Notes: a model not told the origin generated them from the letters alone. 64,000 nt of DNA from Cyanoderma ruficeps (GCA_008694505.1 VZDJ01000223.1:3685350-3749349); one strand, 5' to 3'. Shown: positions 1-10,837, counted from the first letter of the stretch. Program-made: numbers and translations.

Positions 1-1138
1 CTGAGACTCCTGCAGTGCCGAGCAGGGCTTGGCCTCATGTGCATCACTGCAAGAGCTGGGTGTCAGTGAGCTGGGGGCCGGCAGGAGCTCCCAAAAGAGA
101 GAGTTGGCAGCAGATCCGTGCCTGGCTTTGAGAGGATCCGATGCTTGGTGCTGCCCTGCTCTTCAAAATTAACTCGCTGACTTGCCAGTTCAGTTGACTT
201 GCAGCCTCTCAATTCCTGCAGTGAATAAACTGTTTACACAGACAAGTACAAACTTATCTTGTCTTGAGATTAATATGCTAGAATTCCTCTTTCTGCTGTC
301 TTAAGCAGCAAGAAGTCATAGATGATATTTCTGGTGGAAGGTGGGGGGGTGGTTTATGTGGCTTTTCTTTTTGGTATTTTTTTTTCCCCCTTCCTTCCTA
401 AGGAAAGTTCTATAGCCTGAGCTTGTAAATTAGATTATTTTGTCCCAGGGCGTGCAAATCGACTTTCTCTGTAAGGCAGTGCTTTGATCAGGGACTGAAT
501 AGAGCCAGCTTGTGTAAGAGTGACAATTTCCAGCAGAGTGGCCTTTTTCTACCCTCACATCATTTCTGGAGCTAAGTGGTTGCCGGAGAGAGGCCCCACC
601 TCATCTGGTGGGTAGTATGTGAAAGAGTTGGCAGTTCAGCTTTCTGCTTTCAGGGGGGGGAAAGAAGGAGAGTGGGGGCGAGGAGTGGGGTGTGTGGGGA
701 TGGCAGGAGGGAGGGCAGAGTCAAGTGGGTGGTTTCTTTTTCCTCCTTTTTTTTTTTTTTTNCTCCCTCCCACCTCAGAGGTTTTTTGGGGTTTTTTTTT
801 TTTGGTTTTTTTTTGATGTTTGACAACAGTCTTTGAAGATTTTCTACTTCAGAGTAGCTACTGATGGGCTGGTTGTACTACAGAGAGAACAAGCGGGGTT
901 CCTCAGAGTGCGACCAACTGCTCCTGCCGAAGGCAAACGCTGGTGGGGAGGATGTCACTCCATGAGGCCACAGCACTAGCTCATAAAAATCCAGAGCAGA
1001 CCATGCCTAGTTGCGGTCGTCTTTTCATCCAAACATGGAGACACAACAAGCGTAGCGGGGCCGGCGATGCCGCAGCGGCCGAGCGCCCGCGCCGCCCGCT
1101 AAACCTTGCCTTGTCCCTTCTGTCCCCGCTCCTTGTAG
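1..1138 (+). other. AXIN2: AXIN2 intron upstream of the first exon in the window
   Basis: I searched this stretch for the expected preceding AXIN2 peptide (…KANGQVSLPHFP) and did not find it, so the region is read as intron. It contains a G-rich stretch (653-699), a poly-T run with one unresolved base at 762, and a TCF/LEF-like CTTTGATC at 482-489. The end (about 1040-1130) is GC-rich. Confidence 0.8.
653..699 (+). other. G-rich stretch with quadruplex potential
   Basis: Four runs of at least four G occur at 653-660, 674-678, 687-690 and 696-699, with loops of 13, 8 and 5 bases. The 13-base loop makes it a borderline G-quadruplex candidate. It is followed by long T-runs at about 743-815. Confidence 0.4.
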
Positions 1139-1279
1139 AGGACACACCGCCTTCCCAAGGAGATGACCCCGGTGGAGCCAGCCGCCTTCGCCGCCGAGCT
1201 CATCTCCCGCCTGGAGAAGCTGAAGCTGGAGCAGGAAACCATGGACTGTCTGGAGGAGAGGCTGCAGCAGATCAAGGAG
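1139..1279 (+). CDS. AXIN2: AXIN2 exon: GSK3-binding segment
   Basis: The acceptor is ttgtag (AG at 1137-1138) and the donor is GTAGGA at 1280. The exon is 141 nt, phase 0 at both ends, residues 1-47. It opens [14 protein letters not shown] and holds the amphipathic helix [15 protein letters not shown] that in axins binds GSK3 beta (family knowledge). A second AG at 1139-1140 would shift the frame by two bases, so the first AG is chosen. By comparison with human AXIN2 this is probably exon 5 of 11; numbering is tentative. Confidence 0.95.
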
Positions 1280-4200
1280 GTAGGATTAGCGTTTCCCCAG
1301 AGCTCCTCCGCGTGCCCACCCGGCCAGGCTGGGCCGGCGGGAAGGGGCTGTTCCCTGCCCCCGGGGTGGCGGTGGGGGGGACATCCCAGCGCACGCCTCG
1401 CCAGCTCCCGGCCCCTTCCATTCATTCCCTGCCATCCCTTGTCTGGCAGGATGAGGAGAAGGAGGGCGCCGAGCTCCCTGCCGGCCTGCAGAGCGGTCGG
1501 GACGTGGCCAACCCCCAGCACCCCCAGCACCCGCTGTCGCTCCTGCCCTCGGGCAGCTACGAGGAGGACCCCCAGGCCATCCTGGACGAGCACCTCTCCC
1601 GCGTGCTGAAGACCCCCGGCTGCCAATCGCCCGGCGTGGGCCGGCACAGCCCCCGCGCCCGCTCGCCCGACCGCCTGCCCACGGGCAAGCTGCCGCCCGG
1701 CACGGCCTCGCTGGCCGCCTGCGCCCTGCTGGGCAAGGGCTTCGTCACCAAGCAGACCACCAAGCACGTCCACCACCACTACATCCACCACCACACCGTG
1801 CCCAAGACCAAGGAGCAGATCGAGGCCGAGGCAGCGCAGCGGGTGCAGTGCTGCTGCCCGGCGGGCGGCGACTACTACTGCTACCCCAAGTGCAAGGGCC
1901 ACCCCAAAAACACTGACCCCCCTCTCTCTCCGCTGGAGCCCTTCGGGTAAGTCGCCGGCGTCTCTGTTACACCCGCCCCAAACCATCACCCGTCCCACTG
2001 CAGTGGGGCTGATGAGGGCTGACCGTGGGCTCGTGTCCCTTTTTGCCACCAGCAGGACGGGGACGCTGCTGAAGAGGCCGGGCCGAGGAGTGGACAGCGT
2101 GGCCCTGGCGGCCGGGGACGGGGGGCTGCCCGGCCCTGGTGGGGTGCAGCTCCCGGGGGGCGAAGCAGATCGGGCGCAGAACGTCTGGCAGTGGATGCTG
2201 GAGAGCGAGAGACAAAATAAGCACAAGACCCATAGGTAAATACGCAGCTGTCTACAGCAATATCGCTCCCGGTAAATATTTATATATTACATGGGCTGTC
2301 TATTTTTACAATTGCTAAAAACAAATGAGACTCTTTGCTCCTCCGGTTTAATATAAAAGCTGTTCCGCAGAACCAGAAAAACCACAAAAATGTCATGTTT
2401 TTGGCAATAAACCTCCTTTCATGTTATGACAGACTTTTGAGAGGGAGCGAGCAGAATAGGAGCTGCTATTAAAGTCATATTTTCCAGCTTTTCTAACCCG
2501 ACTTCTTCCCTTCCCCAAAGCACACAAAGCACAAAGAAGGCCTACAGCTCCGACTGCTCCAAGGGGGCCCCCGGCCGCCACCACCCCTGGGGGACGGGCG
2601 GCCACCCCCGCGGGGCACAGCCCGCCCACCCCTTCGTGCAGGACCCCGCCATGCCCCCGCTGACACCACCCAACACCCTGGCCCAGCTGGAGGAAGCGTG
2701 TCGCCGCCTGGCCGAGGTCTCCAAGCCGCAGAAGTCGCGGTAAGGGCCATGGCAGGGATGGTCCTCATCCCGCCCTGGGGACAAACGGGGCTGGGGGAGG
2801 TTTGCAGTGGGTGGATGTGGATGTGTCCTGTCTGTCTGGGCAGAGGGACAGCCATGGGGACGTGTGACAGAGGTTTGGAATGGGCGTGGATGTGTCCTGC
2901 CTGTCCAGGCAGAGGGACAGCCATGGGGACATGTGACAACCTCCGTGTTCCAACCCCGCCCCTGCACCGGCACAAACAGTTGGAATCCGAGGCTGTTACT
3001 TCCACTCTTTTGCTGGCTGTAATTTGCCCGTTTTTCCTCTGGGACAGGCTCCAGCTACATACCAAGTGGGGAATTGGACTGGTTATCGTTCATTTGGGTA
3101 CGGGAGGATAAATTAGCCCACAGCATTTTTAATTCTTCCTTTGATTGTTTACAACATGTGAGGCTTGATACAAAGAGCGAACTTAATGACCCACAGGAGA
3201 CTTCAATTAAGAAGATTGTATTTCAACAATTTTTGTTTCTTAGAGTTGTTTTTTCTCTTTTTTTTTCCCTCCCCCTTCCTCCTTCTTCTGCACTTGCTTT
3301 CCCCCTCCCCATTTCAGATGTTCAACCTCAAATCAGCAGAGGGACCGAAACCACTCCGCTGCCATTCAGGGGGGAAGCTCCCCTTTCTGCAATGCAAGTC
3401 TAATGACAGAAGAGTGAGTATTGCACGTGCAGAAAAGGATTGGGAAATAAATATATATAGAGAGAGAGCTCATAATTATATTTTCATTAAATGGATTGCA
3501 CTTTGAAAGGAGAGGAAATTCTTATATCTGAAATTTCATCTTTCAAACATCCTTCTTAAAGAAAGAACAAAACATTTTCAAATCTTGTCTCTGGCTCTTT
3601 TTAACTTGCATTCCTGTAAAGTGGACAAAGATTGGATTAGTCTAATTACAGGATGGTTCTTTTAACAAGAAATCTGCTACAGAGAGGTCTAAAATGGCCT
3701 AAATAATTAAAGTTTTCTTTCTTACCCTCTTCATCTTAAGCAGTGAGTAATGTTTGAAGTCCAGACTGAGCCACCTGACTAGAGCCTTTCATTTTTAATT
3801 GGTTGACCTTAAGTCCACCAGCTGTCTTTGCTAGCAGCTTTTTTTCTGAAACCACTCTACAAAGACTTAGAACAAATTAGGAAGACTAAATTACTGCGGA
3901 CTAACACTTTGTGACCTTTTGACATGCCAAGTGTACATTGCCTCAGAAGCAGTTGTAGATTTGGCTGCATGGTATTCACTGGAGTGTTGCCATTTTGCTG
4001 GGTAATATTGTTTTAATTATTCTTTAAGAAGCGTTGCTTGGGTGCAAATGGCAGAATCCAGTTCATTTCATCCTCGCTGGGAAAAATAAGATTACCTGGG
4101 TGCTTGAGGTGAAACGTCTGGCAGGGGGGTTTGCTTTGGGGCCTGGTGGTTGCAGGTGGGTTCGGGCATGAGGAGGAAGTTTGGGAGATGTTTTGTGTGA

Positions 4201-7200
4201 GGGCAGATGGAAAGAGCCTTTAAAATCCTGGGGGTGCAGTCCTGGGGCTCGCTGGGGAGGGTGACCCCAACCTCCATCCTCCTGCTTCCCCTCTGCCATG
4301 CCATGATCCCAAGGGGGAACGGCTTCAAGCTGAAGGAGGGTGGATTTAGGTTGGATATTAGGAGGGAATTGTTCCCTGTGAGGATGGGGAGGCCCTGGCA
4401 CAGGGTGCCCACAGAAGCTGTGGCTGCCCCTGGATCCCTCCTGGCCGTGTCCAAGGCCAGGTTGGAGCAGCCTGGGATAGTGGAAAGTGTCCCTGCCCGT
4501 GGCAGGGGGGTTGAAACTGGATGACCTTTGAGGTCCCTCCCAACCCAACCCCCCCTCTCTGATTCCCCCTGTGGAAATCCAGCAAAGGGCTGTGCAAACA
4601 CATCCCAGCAAATTCCCAGGCAGTGCAGGAGTATCTGATTGTCAGGTCACACCCAGGGTATTTCTGACAGCTTTCACCAACTCCACTGCTGGTTGGAGTG
4701 AGGTGAGACAGCCTGTTCTCAAATGGAAAAATAGAGGGGTTTGTGTGTGTTTTGTGTTTTGCAGTCACAAAGAGCCAAAGAAACTGCCAGTTGTTCACAC
4801 CTCTCAGTCTGGTGAGCTGGTTGTCACCTATTTTTTTTGCGGAGAAGAAATTCCCTACAGGAGGATGTTAAAGGCCCAGAGCCTGACACTTGGGCACTTT
4901 AAAGAACAGCTGAGCAAAAAGGGAAATTACAGGTAAGAATGTGTGATGTGTCTGTTCTTTAGTGTGTTACAAGGAGGCAAAAGAATTGGCAGGTATTTTG
5001 CAGGGCTGCTGCAGTGACACTTTGGATTTTCAGAGTGGATCTTCTTAGTCCCTTCCCACTCAAAGCAGGAACAATGTGGAAATGGGGAGAGGTGCCTTGG
5101 CTGCAGGGCCACCTCCTCCCTTCCTCCCCAACCTTTTCCCAGTTGCATGAGGACCTGGCATTAGCTTCAGCTCTTCTCCAAAAAGCTTCTTGAGATGGCT
5201 TTGTGGCAAAGGCATGGAGCAGTGGGATTCAGATGCCAAACTGGGGTCAGTGTTCATCTGGGTGCTGGCCTCCTGCTTTGCCTACTGTTCAATTATTTAA
5301 TTTTTGATTATTTTTTTTTTGCAATGGTGTGGCCATAAATGGGGTCAGTGATGGGCTGCTGAGGGACATGGAGATGGAGCTCGCTCCCTTTTCTCTTCAT
5401 TAGAGGGGAAAAAACCTCTGCCCTGCAGGGAAAGCTCCACCAGCAATACCCAGTTCCTCCTCAGAAACACCAACAAGCCCTGCTGGTCTGGTTTCTAGCT
5501 CCTATCTCCCAGTTTAACCAGTTTGCTGCTTCCTCTGCTCAGCCATGGCAATAGCCTCACACTGGCTCTTTTTGGCTGCCCTTTCCCAGTGGATCAGGGC
5601 ACTCTCGGGGTGCTCTGTTGGCCATTTGTCCTGCAGGGTGAGCAGGAGAGGGACATTGTAGCTATTTTTTATATATCTTTTTAATTTGCACTGGGTTTGG
5701 TGGTGCTTCAGAGAGCTGGGTGTCTTGCCCTGTCGCTGATTTAACCTGCAGATGGTCATTTTGGTTTGGTACAAGGAATTCTCCCCTTGCTGCCCCATCA
5801 CTGGCCTCTCTCTAGGTGTGGAAAATCCTCCTGTACAGGCCAGGGGTTGGTGACCCTGGGCACTCTCAGGCTGGGGGATGCCAAGCTGGGATCTCTCCAT
5901 GGCTCTTGCATAGTGGGGCTGAAATATTCCAATTCCTCTCCAAACCATCTCTGCAGCCCACCCAGCTGCCATTGGATGGCACCAAACCTGCCAGTGCACC
6001 CAACCTGGACACCCTGCAGGATAGTCCCTGGGCTTCTGGCACCTTTGTGCCATTTTCCAGCCCCTAAAGCCTGTCCCACTGTGCTCCTCCTCATTTGCAG
6101 ATGAATTTCCTTGGCCTCACCACTGCCCTGCCACTGCCCAGTGGCTGTGTAGTCCCATCCCCCTCACAACTCCAACTTTTTTTAGCGTTTGTTGGTTTTC
6201 TGTGACATTTTTCGTGTGATGTCCAAGCGCAGGACTAGGCTCCTAAAACCTCTGTGGCCCAAAAGCCCCTCCAGGTGCAATTATTTGTGCCTTGTCGGAC
6301 TGTAATTACTTTAGAAAATGTTTTTAAGTGACTGACAAGGATGAAACAGCGTTTTGCTTAGATCTCACCCCTTTACACCTGGGTAAAGACAATACAGAAA
6401 TTTATAAAAGGAACTTGGGTACGTGCCCAGTATTTTATCTTGCACAGACACAAGGTGAAACTAATTACACAAATGTGTGTACCTCCAGGGAATCATTTTG
6501 ATCTAAGCTTTGACTTTTGGCTGGACTTTGAGTGAAACTGCGGGTGACCTTCAGGGGAGAGGTCCGCAGTGCCCGGAGTGGCGTGTGTGTTACGGGGAGG
6601 CACTAACTAGGCTGCTTTGGTCACATCTGGCATTGATTTCTTTTTAAGGCACATTTAATAAGCATGTCTTTGAAGCCCTCGCCTTTCATTTAATGCACAA
6701 AGACATGCAGAAATGCTCCACTCTCCAAATTCTTTATTGATTGGATCAGTTTGCGAGGCGGGTACCTCGGGCTCCCGCGATGCCAGAGCCCCGCCGGGGA
6801 AGCGCTGCCTTGGCTTTCCACACCACCCACCCCCCACCCAAAAAAAAACCCCAAAAAATTAAAAAAAAAAGAAAAGAATTAAGCAGTGATTTAATACTGA
6901 TGGCGTTAACAAAAAACAAACATACACGCACAGGGAAAAGTGGGTGGTGTCGGGTAATCTGGCGATGGCAGCGGTTCAAAACAGAGCTGCAAGGCCGGGC
7001 CCGCGTGCCTCGATTGGTGCCAGATGTCCCAAAAAATAAAATTTAAAAAAAAAAATAGAAAAAAAAAAGGAGCAAAGCTTGCCACATAAAATATGTTTCA
7101 ATGGAAAGCCCATTGCTGAGCAAATAAGAGCAGGGTGACTTGTTTGAAGATGTTGTGGGGGTGGATTTTGTTTCTTTTTTTTTTCCTTTCTGCTTTGCCT

Positions 7201-9190
7201 CCTCCTTTTCTTATTTTACCCCGTTTCTCTACGAAATAAGGGTGTAATTATGTAAAAGGTCATAGCGTGTTTTCTCAAATAAAAAAATTTTGTAAACACA
7301 GCCAGGGCTCGGGCTTGGGAAGGAAGTTCTTGGGAAGAGCAGCTGTTCTGTGGACAAGGGAGAAGGAAGGGAAAGTTCTTTGTAATTCATTCAAACTTTC
7401 CTTGGGTGTTTTGGGTTTATTTCAAGGCTGCCATCCTGGGGAATTGTGGCCTTCACCTGCAGCATGGAAGTTGGTGGGAGTTGGGCCATTGACTTCCCTG
7501 AGTGCAGGCTCTGAAGGACTCAAATAATACATTTTTTTTCCTTGCCGAGCCATTAAAGATGCAACGTGTCAATTCTGCTTGGAATGACTTCACAGAAATA
7601 CATCCTACCCGCACCTGCACTAATTGGAGGTGGTTTCATCTCTTTGACTGAAAAGAGGGACCTTTTATCCCTCTACCAAAATAATCCGAATGTCCCTGAA
7701 AATAAAGAGATTTGCAGGGCGATGTGGCTGTTTCAAAAATGCATCATAAAGCAAGTCACTAAATAAAGATGTCAGATTCCAAGGCCCTGCTGTGGCTCTT
7801 CCAGTTTTAGTAGTAAAAGTGAGCTTCATTTGATCTCCTTTGCAATCCTAAAGCAAATCATGATTACAAACCCCTTTCTCCCTGACCAACATCTGCCAAC
7901 CCAAGTTTGCCTGGAAACTACAGGTTAATTTTTTATTTTTTGATATATGATTTTTTATAGAGATATATATATCTTTTTTTTTTTTTTCTTTTTAATCCAT
8001 CTGCTGGAATATTTTCCATCCCTGGCAATCAGATGGCAAAGGCCTTTTCCAAGGGAAAAGCAGGCATCTCCAAGGAGGTGTTCGGCGGCAGACGGACAGA
8101 CTCCCTAAATGCTACCCCTCTGAATGGAAGCCCTTCATTTGTGCATATGCAATTAAGCAGCCTTAGAAGGAAGAAAGCTCCAAACGGGATAAAAGGAACC
8201 TTTAATCAAGAAGCTGAACGGTCTAATTCAGGATAATAGAGGGGTCCTTACTGTTTGACACAGGAGGGGTGGGGGTGCTTTTTGTCTCTTTCGAGCCTTG
8301 GCTTCATGATCTAACGACCCGGAGCAAAAGAGCAGGAATGCAGGACACTGCTACTTGACCTCCCCGTGTCACGGCCCAGGGGCTGGACCAGGCTTTCTCA
8401 GAATGCTCCTGAGCCTCCAGAAGCTGAGGAAGGAGTCTGTGTCCCTTAGCTTGGACCCGGGAATGGGGTTGTTCCAAGTCCAGGATGTTTTTTTCCAGCG
8501 GGAACACCGCAGAGTTTCAGCTCCTGCGTTGCAGGAAGCTGGGATGGTTTGCTTTTCATCCATCCTTTTAATAACAGTTGCTAATTTTAATGTTGGGCTT
8601 CAGCTTTGAAACAAGAAAACACATGAAAGAAAGAAGGTGGGGAGAGAGGGGAACCTTAAGAATGCTCGGCTTTGAAATCCTATTTATTTATTTTTAAATG
8701 AGATACTTGACCAGAAATCACCGCGCTTTCTAATTTTCTCTATGGCTGGGGATACCCACTGCCAGTGTGTGCAATCTGCTCCCTGGAGAAGCTGTTGTCA
8801 CCCCTGAGGAGCGTTCACAGCCCTGCTCCTGCCATCCCACCACATCCCTGCAGCCCTGGGGTTGCTTTCAAGTCACCAGACCTGAGCCACCCTTGAGGTG
8901 TTCCTGGAGGAACATCCTCAGGAGGGAGAAATTGGAAACGTCTGTGGTTATGACAGAACCAGCAAAGCCCCCTTAGCCTTTTATACCTTTTGATTTTTAT
9001 ATATATATAATTTTTTTCTATTATTTTTTTTTTAAACCTGTGTTTTAATTCTCTTTGCCACAGATACTACTTCAAGAAGGCGAGCGACGAGTTCGACTGC
9101 GGCGCGGTGTTCGAGGAGGTCTGGGAAGACGAGACCGTCCTGCCCATGTACGAAGGAAGGATCCTCGGGAAGGTGGAAAGGATCGATTGA
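1139..9190 (+). CDS. AXIN2: AXIN2 (axin-2/conductin), C-terminal 476 residues, seven spliced exons
   Basis: AXIN2 is the cytoplasmic scaffold of the beta-catenin destruction complex; it brings GSK3, CK1, APC and beta-catenin together and is itself a Wnt target that gives negative feedback. Joining 1139-1279, 1450-1946, 2053-2235, 2521-2739, 3318-3413, 4765-4932 and 9064-9190 gives 1431 nt, one open frame ending in TGA at 9188-9190. Visible in order (partial numbering): GSK3-binding segment (9-47), beta-catenin-binding segment (82-110), His-rich HHHYIHHH (155-162), [11 protein letters not shown] (257-267), [15 protein letters not shown] (319-333), and DIX domain (about 396-476) ending KVERID. 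The KVERID ending and the motif order match AXIN2 rather than AXIN1 as I recall the families. The start codon and RGS domain are upstream of the window, so this is 5'-partial because of the window edge, not a truncation. No frameshift or internal stop is seen. Confidence 0.97.
1450..1946 (+). CDS. AXIN2: AXIN2 exon: beta-catenin-binding segment and His-rich linker
   Basis: The acceptor is tggcag and the donor is GTAAGT at 1947. The exon is 497 nt, starts in phase 0 and leaves two bases for a codon completed in the next exon (residues 48-213). [20 protein letters not shown] (82-101) is the beta-catenin-binding helix of axins and is followed by [18 protein letters not shown] (153-162) and a Cys-rich patch ([15 protein letters not shown]) follow. 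The exon is very GC-rich, so unrelated frames on both strands also stay open. The human protein has a run of six His after RSPD; here RSPD passes directly to [10 protein letters not shown]. Confidence 0.96.
2053..2235 (+). CDS. AXIN2: AXIN2 exon with [10 protein letters not shown] motif
   Basis: 183 nt, phase 2 at both ends. The first base completes Gly213 and the last two bases begin Ser274. The acceptor is a tandem cagcag, so an alternative start at 2056 would remove one residue without changing frame. The donor is GTAAAT at 2236. The N-terminal half is Gly/Pro/Ala-rich and poorly conserved; the C-terminal part ([11 protein letters not shown]) matches AXIN2 closely. Confidence 0.95.
2521..2739 (+). 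CDS. AXIN2: AXIN2 exon with [19 protein letters not shown] motif
   Basis: 219 nt, phase 2 at both ends, residues 274-347. The acceptor is cccaaag and the donor is GTAAGG at 2740. STQSTKKAY at the start and [19 protein letters not shown] with [11 protein letters not shown] at the end match AXIN2. The Gly/His/Pro-rich middle is divergent. Confidence 0.95.
2817..2942 (+). repeat. Two-copy tandem duplication in an AXIN2 intron
   Basis: A segment of about 50 bases (GTGGATGTGTCCTG...GACAGCCATGGGGAC) occurs twice with a period near 69 bases and few differences. It lies between the 2521-2739 and 3318-3413 exons. It has no coding role. Confidence 0.7.
3318..3413 (+). CDS. AXIN2: AXIN2 short exon (QQRDRNHSA)
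   Basis: 96 nt, phase 2 at both ends, residues 347-379. It is preceded by a long pyrimidine tract and ttcag, and the donor is GTGAGT at 3414. The peptide [12 protein letters not shown] followed by SPF and N-SL matches the linker just upstream of the DIX domain. Confidence 0.94.
3414..4311 (+). other. AXIN2: AXIN2 intron segment, AT-rich and repeat-poor
   Basis: First part of the 1351-base intron 3414-4764. It is AT-rich with few simple repeats and no recognisable transposon up to about 4200, then becomes GC-richer toward the CR1 fragment. No exon-like frame is seen. Confidence 0.6.
4312..4567 (+). mobile_element. CR1 LINE 3'-end fragment (+ orientation)
   Basis: The text follows the avian CR1 3' consensus in order: a TTTAGGTTGGATATTAGGA block, 'gccctggcacagggtgccca', 'agaagctgtggctgcccc', a 'ccaaggccaggttgg' block, 'gtgtccctgcccgtgg' and 'aggtccctcccaaccc'. 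It is a 5'-truncated copy, as usual for CR1. The typical terminal ATTCTATG repeats are degraded to ctctctgattcc. It sits in the intron just before the DIX exons and is well preserved. Confidence 0.92.
4765..4932 (+). CDS. AXIN2: AXIN2 exon: first part of the DIX domain
   Basis: 168 nt, phase 2 at both ends, residues 379-435. The acceptor is ttttgcag and the donor is GTAAGA at 4933. It opens DHKEPKKLP; the DIX domain begins near [20 protein letters not shown] and runs through [20 protein letters not shown] domains polymerise head to tail and bind Dishevelled (family knowledge). A CR1 fragment ends about 200 bases upstream in the preceding intron. Confidence 0.97.
6190..6540. promoter_or_regulatory. 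Candidate conserved non-coding block in the last AXIN2 intron
   Basis: The block is complex, without repeats, and rich in homeodomain-like TAATTA/AATTA motifs (for example around 6303 and 6461). This is judged only from its texture; no alignment was possible. Confidence 0.25.
7550..8240. promoter_or_regulatory. Candidate conserved non-coding block(s) in the last AXIN2 intron
   Basis: Two complex, repeat-free parts (7550-7910 and 8030-8240) flank a T-rich, TATATA-containing spacer at 7925-7990. They contain CTTTGACT, an ATTTGCATATG-like stretch near 8139-8152 and TTTAATCAAG near 8200. Function is inferred from position and texture only. Confidence 0.25.
9064..9190 (+). CDS. AXIN2: AXIN2 terminal coding exon: end of the DIX domain
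   Basis: 127 coding nt plus the 3' UTR, residues 435-476. The acceptor is ttgccacag (AG at 9062-9063). The peptide [19 protein letters not shown] followed by [22 protein letters not shown] completes the DIX domain, and TGA is at 9188-9190. It is separated from the previous exon by a 4131-base intron, the largest in the window. Confidence 0.97.
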
Positions 9191-9765
9191 TGCCGTCTGC
9201 GTTTCCCAAGAAAACTCAACCTAGGAAAAGTCTGTGGACACACAACAGTAGTGATGACAAGGAAGGAGGGAGAAGAAAGAAAAAAAAAAAGCTCTGAAGG
9301 AAAAGTTTTGAACCAATGAAGAAAATAAAGAAGTGAAGTCTACGAAGACTTTGCTGAATTAGCCTTAGAGGAGAAAAATGGCATTTATTATTCATGAGTT
9401 GGGTACTGAGATGATAAAAACCCTGGACTATTTATTAGAAACATGACCACTGTTGGCTATTGGAGATGCAGACCGTGTTGGAGAGACTTCCATACATAAT
9501 ATATGATTTCCTGGGGATCTGAAATCTATGGACTAAGAGAAACTGTGTATAGCTTACCTTAACAGTAATCCTTATTGATATTTATTGAACAGTCTGTTTT
9601 CCCTTAAGTCCAGTTTTTGGATATGCTGCTTTAACAATGGAGAAGATAGGGGCTGGGAAGTGGGGTGAGGGGAGGAAGGATTATTTTATTTTTTTACGTT
9701 TTTCCCACTATCTAAAATTTAGGAGTTTGGCGATAAACGCATTCGTGATGATTCTTTTTTTTTTT

Positions 9766-9785
9766 NNNNNNNNNNNNNNNNNNNN
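9766..9785. other. Assembly gap (20 N) in the AXIN2 3' UTR
   Basis: Twenty unresolved bases follow a run of about 13 T, a typical place for a homopolymer or sequencing break. True length may differ. Other unresolved bases are at 762, 14875-14878 and 16019. Confidence 0.99.
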
Positions 9786-9831
9786 GTCGTGCCCAGTATT
9801 TCTCCAAGTGAAGATAAAACTTTCCTAAAGA

Positions 9832-9864
9832 AATAATATTAATAATAATAGTAATAATAATAAA
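9832..9864 (+). repeat. (AAT)n microsatellite in the 3' UTR
   Basis: Interrupted AAT/TAA repeats, ending in an AATAAA hexamer. A short (AAC)n run follows at 9970-9990. Confidence 0.85.
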
Positions 9865-9969
9865 AGCCGAAATAAAAATCCGTTCATTTAGAGACCGGTG
9901 CATTTTAATCTATGCTGCTCTAATTTGAAATAAAGGTCTTAAGCATTAACTCTATTTAAATGCAATATA

Positions 9970-9990
9970 ACAACAGCAACAACAACAACA
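9970..9990 (+). repeat. (AAC)n microsatellite in the 3' UTR
   Basis: Short near-perfect run of CAA/AAC units with one CAG interruption. Confidence 0.8.
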
Positions 9991-10837
9991 GGTTATTTTG
10001 TCCATGGATTTCGGCGGGGCGAGGTTTTTGCTTTGCTGCTCTCAGTGGTGCCCAAGGTAGAGCAAAACCCCGAGCCTGGGAGAGCTGTAGAAGGAGCCAT
10101 CCCATTCCCATGTCCATCTTTAGCACACCAGGAGGTTAAAGAGCCCGTGTGGATTCCACAGAGCTAAAGGTTTTTTTAGCTGTTCAGTGTTAGCACTACT
10201 TGTGTTTGGAGGCCGTGTAACTGCGATGGGGCGTGTTCAGCTCGGTGTGGAGCGTGTGAGTCCTTGCGTGGTGGGGTTTGGTTGGGGTTTTGTTTTTTTG
10301 TTTTGTTTTTTTTTTGGTTGGGTTTTTCTCTGCCTCACCCTGAGCACCCACAGGCCGTGGGAGATGTGGGTGAAAGCTCTGGAGCTCTGCGGGGTGAGGT
10401 TTTTTTGGGGCAGAACGACCCTTTTCCCGAGAGAGACCTTGCATTTCAACAGTTGGGGTTTGTGTTGATTAAGTTAATCTGTGCGTTCTGTTTGCCATTT
10501 GCTACTTTGTGTAAGTCTGTATATATTGTAGAAAACGTATGGTGGAAATATTAATACACTATCTCTAGTGTTTTTAAATTTAATCAGTACAGTACCTGTG
10601 CCTGCATGGTGTTACAGACCATGCTTCGCCCTATATTCAGGGTTCAAGCTTTCCCTTGCTTGTTTAAGGGGTTTATGTATAAATATATTTTATGCCTTTT
10701 ATTACAAGTCCTGTACTCATGACTTTTGCCATGGCATTTTGTTCTACTTATACTGTAAATTATGCATTATAAAGAGTTTCATTTAAAAAAAAAATTACTT
10801 GGTACAATAATTATTGTAATTAAGAGATGTAGCCTTT

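Larger units (their letters stand above)
4933..9063 (+). other. AXIN2: AXIN2 last intron (4.1 kb), splits the DIX domain
   Basis: There is no transposon that I recognise. It contains A- and T-homopolymer runs near 6840-6870, 7040-7068, 7970-7990 and 9000-9035. Repeat-poor blocks at about 6190-6540, 7550-7910 and 8030-8240 resemble conserved non-coding sequence. No extra exon is supported; short frames here lack AXIN2 similarity or matching splice phase. Confidence 0.75.

Noticed and set aside
900..1000. Possible upstream AXIN2 exon suggested by 'aaggcaaacgctgg' (K-A-N)
   Set aside because: The expected neighbouring residues (QVSLPHFP) are absent, and no acceptor/donor pair gives a phase-0 junction to 1139.
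943..1950. 335-codon + frame read as one continuous protein
   Set aside because: Only 1450-1946 is the real AXIN2 exon. The upstream part is intron, an exon in a different frame and another intron; splicing explains the true phases.
1099..2226. 375-codon open frame on the - strand opposite AXIN2 exons
   Set aside because: It begins with TTG, runs across three exons and two introns of AXIN2, and stays open only because the + strand codons are very GC-rich. The product is low-complexity and unlike any family.
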